Of a stretch of 64,000 bases of DNA, positions 26,223 through 35,284 are shown piece after piece (position 1 is the stretch's first letter; every line of letters starts with the position of its first letter). The translations under genes and the position numbers were made by a program. A model generated the notes under the pieces. The model was not told where the DNA came from. It did no database searches and was given only the letters and a program-made list of their open reading frames with translations. Source of the DNA: Okibacterium fritillariae (lineage in GTDB: Bacteria; Actinomycetota; Actinomycetes; Actinomycetales; Microbacteriaceae); contig NZ_FUZP01000001.1 of NCBI RefSeq assembly GCF_900167575.1, forward strand, positions 1,364,001 through 1,428,000, given 5' to 3'.

Positions 26223-26930
26223 ATGATCGTGGGTAAGCATGTAGTGAATCTTCCAGCATCCAAGCCGACTCGAGGCACTCGAGCGGCGTTCCACAGACCT
26301 CGATCCCGGTCGCGCATCGCACTCTTCGCGTTCGCATTTGCCGCGGCATCCGGGGTCGTCATGGTCAACGTGGTAGACCCGACGGCAGGCGCTATCGCCT
26401 CCCCGTACTACCAGCCGGCCGGGCAACGGTTCGACGGCGAGGCCGCTCAGACCGTGGCTGTCGCTGGCGGCTATGAGACCGGTTTCGACCGCGACGGCTA
26501 CGAGGTCGTCCTCGCTCCGAAGCCGACTCCGACTCCGACTCCCGTGGCAGAGACCCCCGCAACCGGAACGGCCACCAAGAAGGCCGTCTCGGGTTCCGGT
26601 GTAGCTCCCGTTGCCGCGGCCCCCGACCCGGGCTCGGCCAAGGCCATCGCGCGCGACATGCTCGCCGCGCGCGGCATGGGTGACGACCAGTACTCCTGCC
26701 TCGTCTCCCTCTGGAACAAGGAGTCCGGCTGGCGCGTCAACGCGAACAACGGCTCGTCGGGCGCTTACGGAATTCCGCAGGCCCTCCCCGGCAGCAAGAT
26801 GGCCACGGCGGGTGCCGACTGGCAGACCAACCCGGCCACGCAGATCACCTGGGGTCTCGGCTACATCACGGGGCGCTACGGCAGCCCGTGCGGCGCCTGG
26901 GCTCACTCGCAGGCCATGAACTGGTACTAA
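26223..26930 (+). CDS. Exported lytic-transglycosylase-like protein
   Basis: A 235-residue protein with a basic N terminus and one hydrophobic export or anchor segment (about residues 31-55). A Pro-Thr-repeat linker PKPTPTPTPV follows, then a compact C-terminal SLT-like domain. The domain shows CLVSLWNKESGWRVNANN, whose glutamate is the likely catalytic acid, then SGAYGIPQALPGSKM and the closing SPCGAWAHSQAMNWY. This short form is common in actinobacteria and is thought to trim peptidoglycan. The true start may be the GTG at 26229. Confidence 0.85.
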   Translation: MIVGKHVVNLPASKPTRGTRAAFHRPRSRSRIALFAFAFAAASGVVMVNVVDPTAGAIASPYYQPAGQRFDGEAAQTVAVAGGYETGFDRDGYEVVLAPKPTPTPTPVAETPATGTATKKAVSGSGVAPVAAAPDPGSAKAIARDMLAARGMGDDQYSCLVSLWNKESGWRVNANNGSSGAYGIPQALPGSKMATAGADWQTNPATQITWGLGYITGRYGSPCGAWAHSQAMNWY

Positions 26931-26951
26931 GAACGCTGAACCACTCACGCG

Positions 26952-26977
26952 GGGGTCGCATCTTCGGATGCGGCCCC
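26952..26977 (+). terminator. Terminator with UUCG tetraloop
   Basis: GGGGTCGCATC pairs with GATGCGGCCCC across a TTCG loop, with one T-G wobble, followed by a T-rich TTCGTTGTT. It lies 22 bases after the SLT-like gene and just before the next candidate promoter. Confidence 0.8.
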
Positions 26978-26989
26978 TTCGTTGTTCCC

Positions 26990-26995
26990 TAGGAT
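26990..26995 (+). promoter_or_regulatory. Putative -10 for a leaderless small gene
   Basis: TAGGAT lies exactly six bases before the ATG at 27002 and only a few bases after the preceding terminator's T-run. Confidence 0.5.
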
Positions 26996-27001
26996 GGTTT
27001 C

Positions 27002-27292
27002 ATGCCCAGAAGCAATCGGCCCCGCGGGCGCAAACCCTCGAACAACGATGAAGATCTCTCATACCTCATGTCGGGCTGGCGGCGCACGGAAACGCGTCGC
27101 GGTCGCGAATGGAACGTACAGCCCGTGTCGGCGACGCAGGCCGCGAAGGTCTACATCTGCCCCGGGTGCCAGCTCGGCATCAATGTGGGTGTGGCCCACC
27201 TGGTCGCCTGGCGCGCGGACGGGGTCATGGGCGACGAGGCCGATCTGGCTGCACGACGTCATTGGCACCTGCACTGCTGGAACATCGCCTGA
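27002..27292 (+). CDS. Small conserved actinobacterial zinc-ribbon-like protein
   Basis: A 96-residue basic protein with a CPGC pair (ICPGCQLGI) and a later HWHLHCWNIA ending, which together could bind one metal ion with C-C-H/C ligands. Homologues are often labelled ATP/GTP-binding protein in databases, although no nucleotide-binding motif is visible here. The core GWRRTETRRGREWNVQPV is characteristic. The function is unknown. It is probably leaderless. Confidence 0.8.
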   Translation: MPRSNRPRGRKPSNNDEDLSYLMSGWRRTETRRGREWNVQPVSATQAAKVYICPGCQLGINVGVAHLVAWRADGVMGDEADLAARRHWHLHCWNIA

Positions 27293-27339
27293 GCCCTCCT
27301 GCGGCGGCGAGAACGACGGTGTGACACACGAGGAACACG

Positions 27340-28080
27340 ATGAACGACAGGATGAGCATGAGCGACGAGATCGAGATCCGGGGGAGCGTCGAGCTTCCGG
27401 CGCGGCGGCAAGACGTGGAGTTGCACACCGACGATGGGCTCACGCTCGTCGGTGAGCTCGCGCTGCCCGAACACGGAGATCCGGTCGCGACGCTCGTGAC
27501 GCTGCATCCGCTGCCCACCCATGGCGGGTTCATGGACTCGCACATTCTGCGCAAGGCCGCCGCGCGACTGCCCGCACTGGCGCAACTGGCCGTGCTGCGT
27601 TTCAACACGCGGGGCACGACGTCGCCACGGGGGACCAGCGAGGGTGCCTTCGAGCAGGGCATCGGCGAAGAGGCGGATGTGCGCGCGGCGATGGACCTGG
27701 TCACGCAGTTCTCGCTGCCGCATCCGTGGCTCGTGGGGTGGTCGTTCGGCACCGAGTTGGCGCTGAAGTATGGCCGCCAGCACGACGTCGATGGAGCCAT
27801 CCTGCTGTCGCCGCCCCTGCATCGCGCCTCAGCCGACGAGGTTGCCGCCTGGCAGGGCGACCCACGCAAACTCATCGCGTTGATCCCCGAATTCGACGAA
27901 TACCTGCGCCCGGATGCCGCGGCGGAACGGTTTGCATCCGTTCCCGATATGACGCTCATCCCCGTGGCCGGCGGTAAGCACCTGTGGGTGGGGGAGTCTC
28001 AGACCCGCACCGTGCTGACCGAGATCGTGCGCGCCGTGAACCCCGAGGCGTTGCCGCTGCCGACCGTCTGGAACGGCTGA
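27340..28080 (+). CDS. Alpha/beta hydrolase
   Basis: A 246-residue alpha/beta-fold hydrolase. The nucleophile elbow is GWSFGTE, the oxyanion region is TLHPLPTHGG, and the C-terminal histidine is in GGKHLWVGESQ; an acidic residue precedes it. The N-terminal LPARRQDVELHTDDGLTLVGEL resembles KANL3/Tex30-like and CocE-like serine hydrolases. The substrate is not predictable. The stop codon TGA is part of the first unit of a 7-bp repeat array. Start at 27340 follows a GAGGAAC site; an in-frame ATG at 27355 is an alternative. Confidence 0.82.
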   Translation: MNDRMSMSDEIEIRGSVELPARRQDVELHTDDGLTLVGELALPEHGDPVATLVTLHPLPTHGGFMDSHILRKAAARLPALAQLAVLRFNTRGTTSPRGTSEGAFEQGIGEEADVRAAMDLVTQFSLPHPWLVGWSFGTELALKYGRQHDVDGAILLSPPLHRASADEVAAWQGDPRKLIALIPEFDEYLRPDAAAERFASVPDMTLIPVAGGKHLWVGESQTRTVLTEIVRAVNPEALPLPTVWNG

Positions 28081-28171
28081 CGGCTGACGGCTCACGGCTG
28101 ATGGCTCACGGCTGATGGCTGACGGGTCACGGCTGATGGCTCACGTCTGACGACTCACGTCCGACGACTCA
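28074..28171. repeat. Fourteen-unit tandem repeat of a 7-bp motif
   Basis: Fourteen uninterrupted heptamers follow consensus CGGCTGA, with variation mainly at position 1 (C or T) and position 6 (G or C); the last four units are more diverged (for example CGTCTGA, CGACTCA). The first unit includes the hydrolase stop codon. The array fills most of the gap between two convergent genes. TGA and TCA triplets make it stop-rich on both strands. Confidence 0.93.
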
Positions 28172-28242
28172 CCGCGAACGGCTGGCGGGATGACGCCCGA
28201 GCCTGAGGACGGTCGCCTGACGCCTCAGACTGCGTGACGCCC

Positions 28243-29295
28243 CTAGAGCTCGTTCTGGCGCGGGATGAGGACCTGCTTGATGATGAGCAGGATCGACGCG
28301 GCGGTCGGGATGGCGATGAGCGCGCCGAGGAGGCCGAGCAACGAGCCACCGGCCAGGGCCGCGATGACGACGACCGCTCCGGGCACGGCGACGGCACGGC
28401 TCATGATGCGCGGGCTCAAGACATACGCCTCGATCTGCATGTAGACGAGGTAGTAGATGGCGGCGACGATGGCCGTGGACACGCCTCCGAGGCCTGGGAT
28501 GAGGCACGTGAGCGTAATGATGATGGAGCCCGTGAGCGTTCCGACGAGCGGGATGAGCGAGAACGAGAACGCGACGACCGCGAGCACGGCGGGGAACGGC
28601 GCCTGGATGATCGACAGGAAGATGAACGACAGCACGCCGTTGATGGCGGCCGTCGAGGCCTGACCGATGACATAGCGACCGACCGAAGACGTGATCTGCT
28701 CGGAGAGATCGGCGAAGTTGGCGCGCTTCGACGCGGGCACCAGCTGGTACATGCCGCGCTTCATCGAGGGCAGCGAAGCCGTGAAGTACAGGGTGAGGAT
28801 GAGGACGATTAGCACGCCGAAGAGTGCCGAACCGACACCGACGACGAACGCCAGCAGGCCGCCGGTGAGGTTGGCGACGCTGTTGACGTCGCTGAAGAAC
28901 TTGCCGACCTCGCCGATGATGTTGTCGACCGGCACCCAGGGGAACTGCGCCTTGATGTACTCGACGAGACTCAGGTCGCCGATCTGCTGCTGGATGGTGG
29001 GGACGAGCTTGACGAGCTTCGTGATCTGTTCGGCGATGATGGGCACGAGCATCCACACGAGGCCGGCGACGAGGACGACGACGCCCAGGACGACGATGAG
29101 CACGGCGGACCAGCGCGGCAGGTGCTTCTTCTCGAGCCATCCGACGATGGGTTCGAGGCCGAGGGCGATGAAGAGGGCCGCGCCGATATAGATCAGGATG
29201 GTCTGCAGCGAGATGATCGACGTGATGATCAGCAGGCCGAGGCCGACGCCGAGCGTCGCGACCAGGCCGAACCGGAACGGATTCTGAATCTTCAT
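28243..29295 (-). CDS. AI-2E family transporter
   Basis: A 350-residue membrane protein of the AI-2E (YdiK/PerM-like) family, with two or three helices at the N terminus, a soluble central domain (about residues 85-150) and a helical C-terminal bundle. Family features include ALFIALGLEPIVGWLEKK, the PSMKRGMYQLVPASKR loop and the conserved LIPLVGTLTGSIII and LSPRIMSRAVAVPG. Members have been linked to autoinducer, ion or polymer export, so the substrate is open. An AAGGGGC site precedes the ATG. It is convergent with the hydrolase across the heptamer array. Confidence 0.9.
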   Translation of the reverse strand: MKIQNPFRFGLVATLGVGLGLLIITSIISLQTILIYIGAALFIALGLEPIVGWLEKKHLPRWSAVLIVVLGVVVLVAGLVWMLVPIIAEQITKLVKLVPTIQQQIGDLSLVEYIKAQFPWVPVDNIIGEVGKFFSDVNSVANLTGGLLAFVVGVGSALFGVLIVLILTLYFTASLPSMKRGMYQLVPASKRANFADLSEQITSSVGRYVIGQASTAAINGVLSFIFLSIIQAPFPAVLAVVAFSFSLIPLVGTLTGSIIITLTCLIPGLGGVSTAIVAAIYYLVYMQIEAYVLSPRIMSRAVAVPGAVVVIAALAGGSLLGLLGALIAIPTAASILLIIKQVLIPRQNEL

Positions 29296-29539
29296 GGGTG
29301 CCCCTTCGGCGCGAACGGCCGAAGAGACCCCGGCCGCAATATCGCTTCATCGTAGCGCGCGGCACGAGGAGGTCATGCGCAGAACGGACCCCGTTGCGTA
29401 TGTGCCTCCGCTCACTTTCTAGACGCCTCTCAGACTGTGCCGCTAGTCTGGAATGTCTGTGTTCGTCGCCGTCCGCCCGTCACGAACCCCTGTCGACGGG
29501 TGCGAGAACCCCCGCAACGGCGACCCAGGAGGAGATTTC

Positions 29540-31333
29540 GTGCGATTCGTACTCGCTATAGCCGCGTTCGTCGTGGCCGCCGCCATGATCATCACGGGCA
29601 TCGCTCAGCGCACCGTGTTCCTGGGTCCGCCGACCCAGACGGTCGATGTGAAGGTGTCGGGCGAGCTGCCCTACACGGTCATCGACGGCACCACGCTGAA
29701 CGCCAACCCGGGTCAGCAGACGGTGACGCTGGCCGGCTCGTCGAAGGCCTATCTGGCCTACGGCCGCACGAGCGACGTGAAGGCCTGGCTGGGGGAGTCG
29801 AAGTACAACCTGCTCACGCTCGACGACGAGAACAAGCTCGTGTCCGACGTCGTGACGCCGAAGCCCGCCGAGACATCGACCGGTTCGAACTCAGGGGATG
29901 AAGCATCCACCGATGCCGATGCGACCTCCGATGTCACCGACCCCGCCGGGAGCGACCTGTGGCTCGGCGAGTTCACCGAAGACCGCGCATTGATCGCACC
30001 CATGAGCGTTCCCGACGACGTCAGCGTGCTGATCGCTTCGGATGGCTCGGAGCCCGCCCCCTCGACCGTCAAACTCTCGTGGCCGCTCGATAACGCCACA
30101 CCGTGGGCCGGCCCGCTGATCGTCGGCGGAATCATCCTGCTGGCCGTCGGCCTCGTGCTCTACCTGCTGGGCCTGCGCCACATGCGCCGCTCGCGGGGCC
30201 CCCGCCGCAAGTCGCTGCCGCCCCTCGACGACCAGAAGAGGCTGCCGCGCGCTCCCAAGGCTCGGCGGCCCAAGGCCGCACGTCGCAATGCCCTGATCGC
30301 CGTCATCCCGGTCGCCCTCGTCTCGTCGCTGGCCCTCAGCGGGTGCAGCCCGAGCTTCTGGCCGCAGTTGCCGGCCCAGAGTGCCACGCCGACCAGTACC
30401 TCGACCGATGCGGCCGCCACGGATGACAGCCAACCCGCGCCCGTCGTCAGCGTGCCGCAGATCGAGCGCATCGTCTCGAAGATCTCGGCCGTCGTGGCCG
30501 ACGCCGACGAGCAGAAGAGCGCCGATGTCGCAGCCACGCGCCTGACCGGGCCCGCGCTCGACGAGCGCAAAGCGAACTACCAGATCCGTTCGAAGAACGC
30601 CGATGCGCAGGCGACGGCCGCGATCCCCGCGTCGCCCATCACGCTGACGCTGCCCCAGGCATCCGACACGTGGCCGCGCACCGTGATGACCGTCATCCAG
30701 GACGCCGACGACACGAGCGTCGCTCCGACGCTGCTCGTGCTGACGCAGGAGACGCCGCGCGCCAACTATCTCATCGACTACTCGGTGCGGCTCGAGCCCC
30801 AGGCCCAGATTCCGGATGTCGCGCCCGCCACCATCGGCGCCTCCCAGATTCCGCCGGACTCGAGCTTCCTGCTGCTCGCCCCCGACAAGATCGCCGAGGC
30901 CTATGCCGACGTGCTCGCCAACGGGGATAGCTCTCAGTACGCCGCCCAGTTCGCCGCCGAGGGTGACACGCTGCGCACCCAGGTGTCGGAAGACCGCGAG
31001 AAGAAGAAGGCCGACCTGCCCGACACGGCGTCGATCGAGTTCGCCACGAAGGCGGGCTCCGGCCCGGCGCTGGCTCTCGCGACGAACGACTCGGGCGCCA
31101 TCATCGCCGTCAACGTGACCGACTCCGAGACCGTCAAGCCGGTCGAAGAGGGCGCGAGCGTGAAGACATCCGGAGCCGTCGCGTCCCTGAGCGGTCTCAC
31201 CGAGACGAAGAAGGGTGTCACGAGCACCTATGGCGACCAGTTGCTGTTCTACGTGCCGCCGACCGGGAGCACGGACAAGATCCGCCTGCTCGGCTTCAGC
31301 CAGGGGCTCGTGAGCGCCACCGAACTGCCGTAA
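29540..31333 (+). CDS. Two-module membrane/lipoprotein-like protein, unknown function
   Basis: A 597-residue protein with an N-terminal membrane helix (2-22), an external domain (23-188), a second helix (189-213), a very basic cytoplasmic loop (214-249), and then a third hydrophobic segment (250-267) ending in LSGC, a textbook lipobox with Cys269. A second external domain (270-597) follows. It looks like a membrane protein fused to a lipoprotein precursor. I do not recognise either external domain. The GTG at 29540 was chosen because AGGAGGAG lies five bases upstream and the membrane helix starts there; the frame continues to 29453. The thioredoxin-like gene follows at 49 bases. Confidence 0.8.
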   Translation: MRFVLAIAAFVVAAAMIITGIAQRTVFLGPPTQTVDVKVSGELPYTVIDGTTLNANPGQQTVTLAGSSKAYLAYGRTSDVKAWLGESKYNLLTLDDENKLVSDVVTPKPAETSTGSNSGDEASTDADATSDVTDPAGSDLWLGEFTEDRALIAPMSVPDDVSVLIASDGSEPAPSTVKLSWPLDNATPWAGPLIVGGIILLAVGLVLYLLGLRHMRRSRGPRRKSLPPLDDQKRLPRAPKARRPKAARRNALIAVIPVALVSSLALSGCSPSFWPQLPAQSATPTSTSTDAAATDDSQPAPVVSVPQIERIVSKISAVVADADEQKSADVAATRLTGPALDERKANYQIRSKNADAQATAAIPASPITLTLPQASDTWPRTVMTVIQDADDTSVAPTLLVLTQETPRANYLIDYSVRLEPQAQIPDVAPATIGASQIPPDSSFLLLAPDKIAEAYADVLANGDSSQYAAQFAAEGDTLRTQVSEDREKKKADLPDTASIEFATKAGSGPALALATNDSGAIIAVNVTDSETVKPVEEGASVKTSGAVASLSGLTETKKGVTSTYGDQLLFYVPPTGSTDKIRLLGFSQGLVSATELP

Positions 31334-31382
31334 GCAGCGCATCGCCATTCACCGTTTGTCATCACTGGAGGATCTGTAAGAC

Positions 31383-32453
31383 ATGGCCAATCTCGATGTG
31401 AACCCTGCCGCTCTGCGCGGAGCCGTCGACCTGTCGGGGCTCGTCAACCGGGCGAACGCTCAGGCGGCCGCACAGGCCACGGGCGCGACGAACGGTGCCG
31501 GAGCCGCCGCGACGGGTGCCGGGGCTCCCACGGGCGCCGCAGGGCAGGCAGCGGCGGGCGGCACTGCCGTGGCCGGCCAGCCCGGTGCCGCTGGTGCCGC
31601 TGGTGCCGTCATCGAGCTGCCCGGGCTCGTCTTCGATGGAACCGACGAGAACTTCACCCAGTTCCTCGACCTGTCGGCTCAGGTTCCCGTCATCGTCGAC
31701 CTGTGGGCCGAGTGGTGCCAGCCGTGTAAGCAGCTGTCGCCCATTCTCGACAAGCTCGTCGCCGAATTCGGCGGCCGGTTCGTGCTCGTCAAGGTCGACG
31801 TCGACCAGAACCCTCAGCTGACGCAGGCGTTCCAGGCACAGTCCATCCCGACCGTCGCGGCCGTCATCGGCGGGCGCCCGCTGCAGCTGTTCCAGGGCGC
31901 CATCCCCGAGCCCCAGGTGCGCCAGGTGTTCGAGCAGGTTCTCGAGGCTGCCGCGCAGAGCGGTGTCTCGGGTTCGGTCACCGTCGTGGGTGCCGCCGAG
32001 GGTGGCGCGGATGCCGCAGCCGCCCCCGAGGAACCGCCGCTGCCGCCGCTGCACCAGGAGGCCTACGACGCGATCGACCAGGGCGACTACCCGGCCGCCA
32101 TTCGCGCCTACGAGAAGGCCATCGCGCAGAACCCCACCGACAAGATGGCGCACGCCGGTCTCGCCCAGGTGAGCCTGCTGCACCGTTTGAACGGGAAGAC
32201 GCTCGACGAGATCCGCTCGGCCGCCGCGCAGAACCCCGAAGACCTCGGCGCCCAGCTCGACGTCGCCGACCTCGACCTCTCGGGTGGGCATGTCGAGGAT
32301 GCCTTCGACCGTCTGCTCACGCTCTTCCCCGAGCAGGATGCCGACGGGAAGAACACCGTCCGCGCGCGTTTGCTGCAGTTGTTCGAGGTCGTCGGGCTCG
32401 ACGACCCGCGGGTCGCGATTGCGCGAGGACGCCTCACCAACCTGCTGTTCTAG
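31383..32453 (+). CDS. CnoX/YbbN-like thioredoxin-TPR protein
   Basis: A 356-residue protein with a thioredoxin fold followed by TPR-like helices, the architecture of the CnoX/YbbN co-chaperone that holds unfolded proteins under oxidative stress. The active site is WCQPC (111-115), so unlike E. coli CnoX it keeps both cysteines. Residues 25-78 are an Ala/Gly/Thr/Pro linker. The C-terminal half begins with PLHQEAYDAIDQGDYPAAIRAYEKAI, a TPR signature. It starts after a GGAGG site and ends before a bidirectional terminator. Confidence 0.92.
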   Translation: MANLDVNPAALRGAVDLSGLVNRANAQAAAQATGATNGAGAAATGAGAPTGAAGQAAAGGTAVAGQPGAAGAAGAVIELPGLVFDGTDENFTQFLDLSAQVPVIVDLWAEWCQPCKQLSPILDKLVAEFGGRFVLVKVDVDQNPQLTQAFQAQSIPTVAAVIGGRPLQLFQGAIPEPQVRQVFEQVLEAAAQSGVSGSVTVVGAAEGGADAAAAPEEPPLPPLHQEAYDAIDQGDYPAAIRAYEKAIAQNPTDKMAHAGLAQVSLLHRLNGKTLDEIRSAAAQNPEDLGAQLDVADLDLSGGHVEDAFDRLLTLFPEQDADGKNTVRARLLQLFEVVGLDDPRVAIARGRLTNLLF

Positions 32454-32538
32454 CCATTCGGTGATGCGGCTCGCGATGCGCCGCCACCTGCCGCATCACG
32501 CTACGGCACGCTCGTTGTATGTCGCGCGCTCGACACAC

Positions 32539-32582
32539 GAAACGGCCGGGAGAAGGATTCACATCCTCTCCCGGCCGTTTTC
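32539..32582. terminator. Bidirectional terminator between the thioredoxin gene and glgB
   Basis: AAACGGCCGGGAGA pairs with TCTCCCGGCCGTTT, extended by AGGAT/ATCC with one bulged A. A T-run on one side and A-run on the other make it usable for both convergent genes. Confidence 0.88.
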
Positions 32583-32599
32583 GTGTCTGACGGGTCTCG

Positions 32600-35284
32600 C
32601 TATCCGCGGTACTTGAGCCAGACCGCGCCGAGGGGCGGCAGGGTCATCGACGCCGACGCGCTGCGGCCGGCCCACGGGTCGTTCGTCGCCGTCACGGTGC
32701 CCATGTTGCCGACACCGGAACCACCGAACGCCGCGGCATCCGTGTTGAGGATCTCGTCCCATTCACCCGCGAAGGGCAGGCCCGTGCGGTAGTCGTTGTG
32801 GGGAGCACCCGAGAAGTTGACGAAGACGGCGATGGCGCTGCCATCCTCGGCCCAGCGGATGAACGAGACGACCGAGCGTTCGGCGTCGCCCCCGTCGAGC
32901 CACTCGAAGCCCTGGTGCGACGCGTCCAGCTCCCAGAGGGCCGGGTTGGCGACATAGGCCTTGTTCAGCTGCGACACGAGGTCGAAGAGACCCTGGTGGC
33001 TGGGCTGGTCGAGCGTCCACCAGTCGAGCCCGCGGCCCTCGGACCATTCGGACTGCTGCCCGAACTCCTGGCCCATGAAGAGCAGCTGCTTGCCGGGGTG
33101 CGCCCACATGAAGGCCAGGTAGGCACGCATGTTGGCGAGCTTCTGCCAGTGGTCGCCGGGCATCTTGCTGAAGAGCGAGCCCTTGCCGTGCACGACCTCG
33201 TCGTGGCTGATCGGCAGGAGGAAGTTCTCGCTGAACGCGTAGACCAGCGAGAACGTGAGTTCGTTGTGGTGGTAGGAGCGGTAGAGCGGGTCCTCCTGGA
33301 TGTACTCCAGCGAGTCGTGCATCCATCCCATGTTCCACTTGTAGCCGAAGCCGAGGCCGCCTTCGCTCGTGGGCTTGGTGACACCGGGCCAACTCGTCGA
33401 CTCCTCGGCGATCACGACGACGCCGGGGTTGCGCTTGTAGGCCGTAGCGTTGGCCTCCTGCAGCAGCGAGATGGCCTCGAGGTTTTCGCGGCCGCCGTGC
33501 TCGTTGGGCAACCACTCGCCCTCCTTGCGGGAGTAGTCGAGGTAGAGCATGGACGCGACGGCGTCGACACGCAGCCCGTCGACGTGGAACTCCTCGAGCC
33601 AGTAGAGCGCGTTGGCCACGAGGAAGTTTTTCACCTGGCGTTGGCCGAAGTCGAACACCAGCGTGCCCCAGTCCTTCTGCTCGCCGCGGCGCGGGTCGGG
33701 GTGCTCGTAGAGCGGCTGACCGTCGAAGTTGGCCAGCGCCCAGCCATCCTTGGGGAAGTGGCCGGGAACCCAGTCGAGCAGAACGCCGATGCCGGCGCCG
33801 TGCAGGCGGTCGATGAGGTAGCGCAGGTCGTCGGCGTTGCCGAAACGGCTGGTGGGGGCGTAGTACCCCGTCACCTGGTAGCCCCACGAGCCGCCGAAGG
33901 GATGCTCGGCGAGCGGCATGAATTCGACGTGCGTGTAGCCGAGGGCGAGCACGTAGTCGATGAGCGGCTCGGCCAATTCGCGGTAGCCGAGACCCGGGCG
34001 CCACGAGCCCACGTGCATCTCGTAGACACTCATGGGGCGGCGGTGCACCTCGGTGGTGGCGCGCTGCTCGAGCCACGCGGCATCTTGCCACTCGTGCGTC
34101 GACGGCGGGGAGACGATGGAGGCGGTGCCGGGGGACTGCTCGGCGAAACGCGCCATGGGGTCGGCCTTGCGGTGCCAGACGTTGTCTTGGCCCAGGAGAT
34201 CGAACTTGTAGAGCGCATCGGCTTCGAGGCCGGGCACGAAGATCTCCCACACGCCCGTCGAACCCATGTTGCGCAGCGCGTGGCCCGTGCCGTCCCACCC
34301 GTTGAAGTCGCCGACGACGCGTGCGGCCTGGGCGTGGGGGGCCCACACCGCGAAGCTCACGCCCGAGATGCCGCCGTGCGTGCGCACGTGGGCGCCGAGA
34401 GCAGTCCACAGCTCTTCGTGGCGGCCTTCGCCGATGAGGTGCAGGTCGAGTTCGCCGATGGTGGGGGCGAAGCGGTAGGGGTCGTCGGCGATCCACGGGG
34501 GACCATCCTCGTAGGCGGCCTCGATCGTGTAGTCGACGGGGTCGCCGTCGAAGACGCCCTGCCAGATGCCGGCGTGGGCGTGTTCGAGCGTGACGGTGCC
34601 GCCCGGTTCGAGGTGCGCCGTGACCGATTCGGCCAGGGGGCGTCGGGTGCGGATGACCGTGCGGCCGTCTCCCAGCGAGTGGATGCCGAGAACGCTGTGG
34701 GGGGAGTAGTAGCGGCCCTCGGCGACGGCTTCGAGGATCCACTCGTCGACCGTGGGGTCGGCGGGGGTCGACTCAGCGGGCTGAGCGTCGGAAGAGTCAG
34801 GGGCTGACGCCGATGCAGGCGCTGCGTCGGTGAGCGAACCGACCCCGGCGGATGCGTCGACGCCGGTCGCAGCTTCGGGCTCGCTGCCGGGAACGTCGAT
34901 CACGACATCCGCCGCGTCGCCGTCGAACTGGCTGACCTGGGCGGGCAGCTCCTCGTCGACCTCGTCGGCGTGTGCCTCGGCCTCGGGGGAGATGGTCTCG
35001 GGGTCGCGGTCTTGGCCGGCGTACTCGCCGAACGGTTCCGCGTGGTGCGCATGTTCGACGCCCGGTGCCTCGGAAACGGGCGTGGATGCGTCGGGCTTCT
35101 CGTTCTGTTCGGTCACGGGTTCCTCAGCCTTCGGGGCGGTGGCGGGTGCAGACGCGTCCGGGGCAACGGGTGCGTCGCGCGTCACGGGTGCGGGTGCCGG
35201 TGCGGATGCCGCCGTGGGTGTCGATGCGGTCTCGTCGGGCTCGTCGGCCGACTTCTTCGACCAGGGGAAACGGGGAGGGGTCAT
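32600..35284 (-). CDS. glgB: GlgB, 1,4-alpha-glucan branching enzyme
   Basis: GlgB makes alpha-1,6 branches in glycogen and alpha-glucan. The 894-residue protein has a disordered Ala/Pro/Glu-rich extension (1-178), a double CBM48 region, and a GH13 barrel. The barrel carries YEMHVGSWR, DWVPGHFPKD, the nucleophile Asp in DGLRVDAVASMLY, the acid/base Glu in VIAEES and the third Asp in ISHDEVVHGKGS. Family members are usually about 730 residues, so the extension is extra. The ATG at 35284 overlaps the glgE stop as ATGA. A longer frame upstream lies inside glgE and is spurious. Confidence 0.97.
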   Translation of the reverse strand: MTPPRFPWSKKSADEPDETASTPTAASAPAPAPVTRDAPVAPDASAPATAPKAEEPVTEQNEKPDASTPVSEAPGVEHAHHAEPFGEYAGQDRDPETISPEAEAHADEVDEELPAQVSQFDGDAADVVIDVPGSEPEAATGVDASAGVGSLTDAAPASASAPDSSDAQPAESTPADPTVDEWILEAVAEGRYYSPHSVLGIHSLGDGRTVIRTRRPLAESVTAHLEPGGTVTLEHAHAGIWQGVFDGDPVDYTIEAAYEDGPPWIADDPYRFAPTIGELDLHLIGEGRHEELWTALGAHVRTHGGISGVSFAVWAPHAQAARVVGDFNGWDGTGHALRNMGSTGVWEIFVPGLEADALYKFDLLGQDNVWHRKADPMARFAEQSPGTASIVSPPSTHEWQDAAWLEQRATTEVHRRPMSVYEMHVGSWRPGLGYRELAEPLIDYVLALGYTHVEFMPLAEHPFGGSWGYQVTGYYAPTSRFGNADDLRYLIDRLHGAGIGVLLDWVPGHFPKDGWALANFDGQPLYEHPDPRRGEQKDWGTLVFDFGQRQVKNFLVANALYWLEEFHVDGLRVDAVASMLYLDYSRKEGEWLPNEHGGRENLEAISLLQEANATAYKRNPGVVVIAEESTSWPGVTKPTSEGGLGFGYKWNMGWMHDSLEYIQEDPLYRSYHHNELTFSLVYAFSENFLLPISHDEVVHGKGSLFSKMPGDHWQKLANMRAYLAFMWAHPGKQLLFMGQEFGQQSEWSEGRGLDWWTLDQPSHQGLFDLVSQLNKAYVANPALWELDASHQGFEWLDGGDAERSVVSFIRWAEDGSAIAVFVNFSGAPHNDYRTGLPFAGEWDEILNTDAAAFGGSGVGNMGTVTATNDPWAGRSASASMTLPPLGAVWLKYRG

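Noticed and set aside
28074-28171. Possible CRISPR or small coding repeat
   Set aside because: The units are only 7 bp with no spacers and contain stop codons in all relevant frames.
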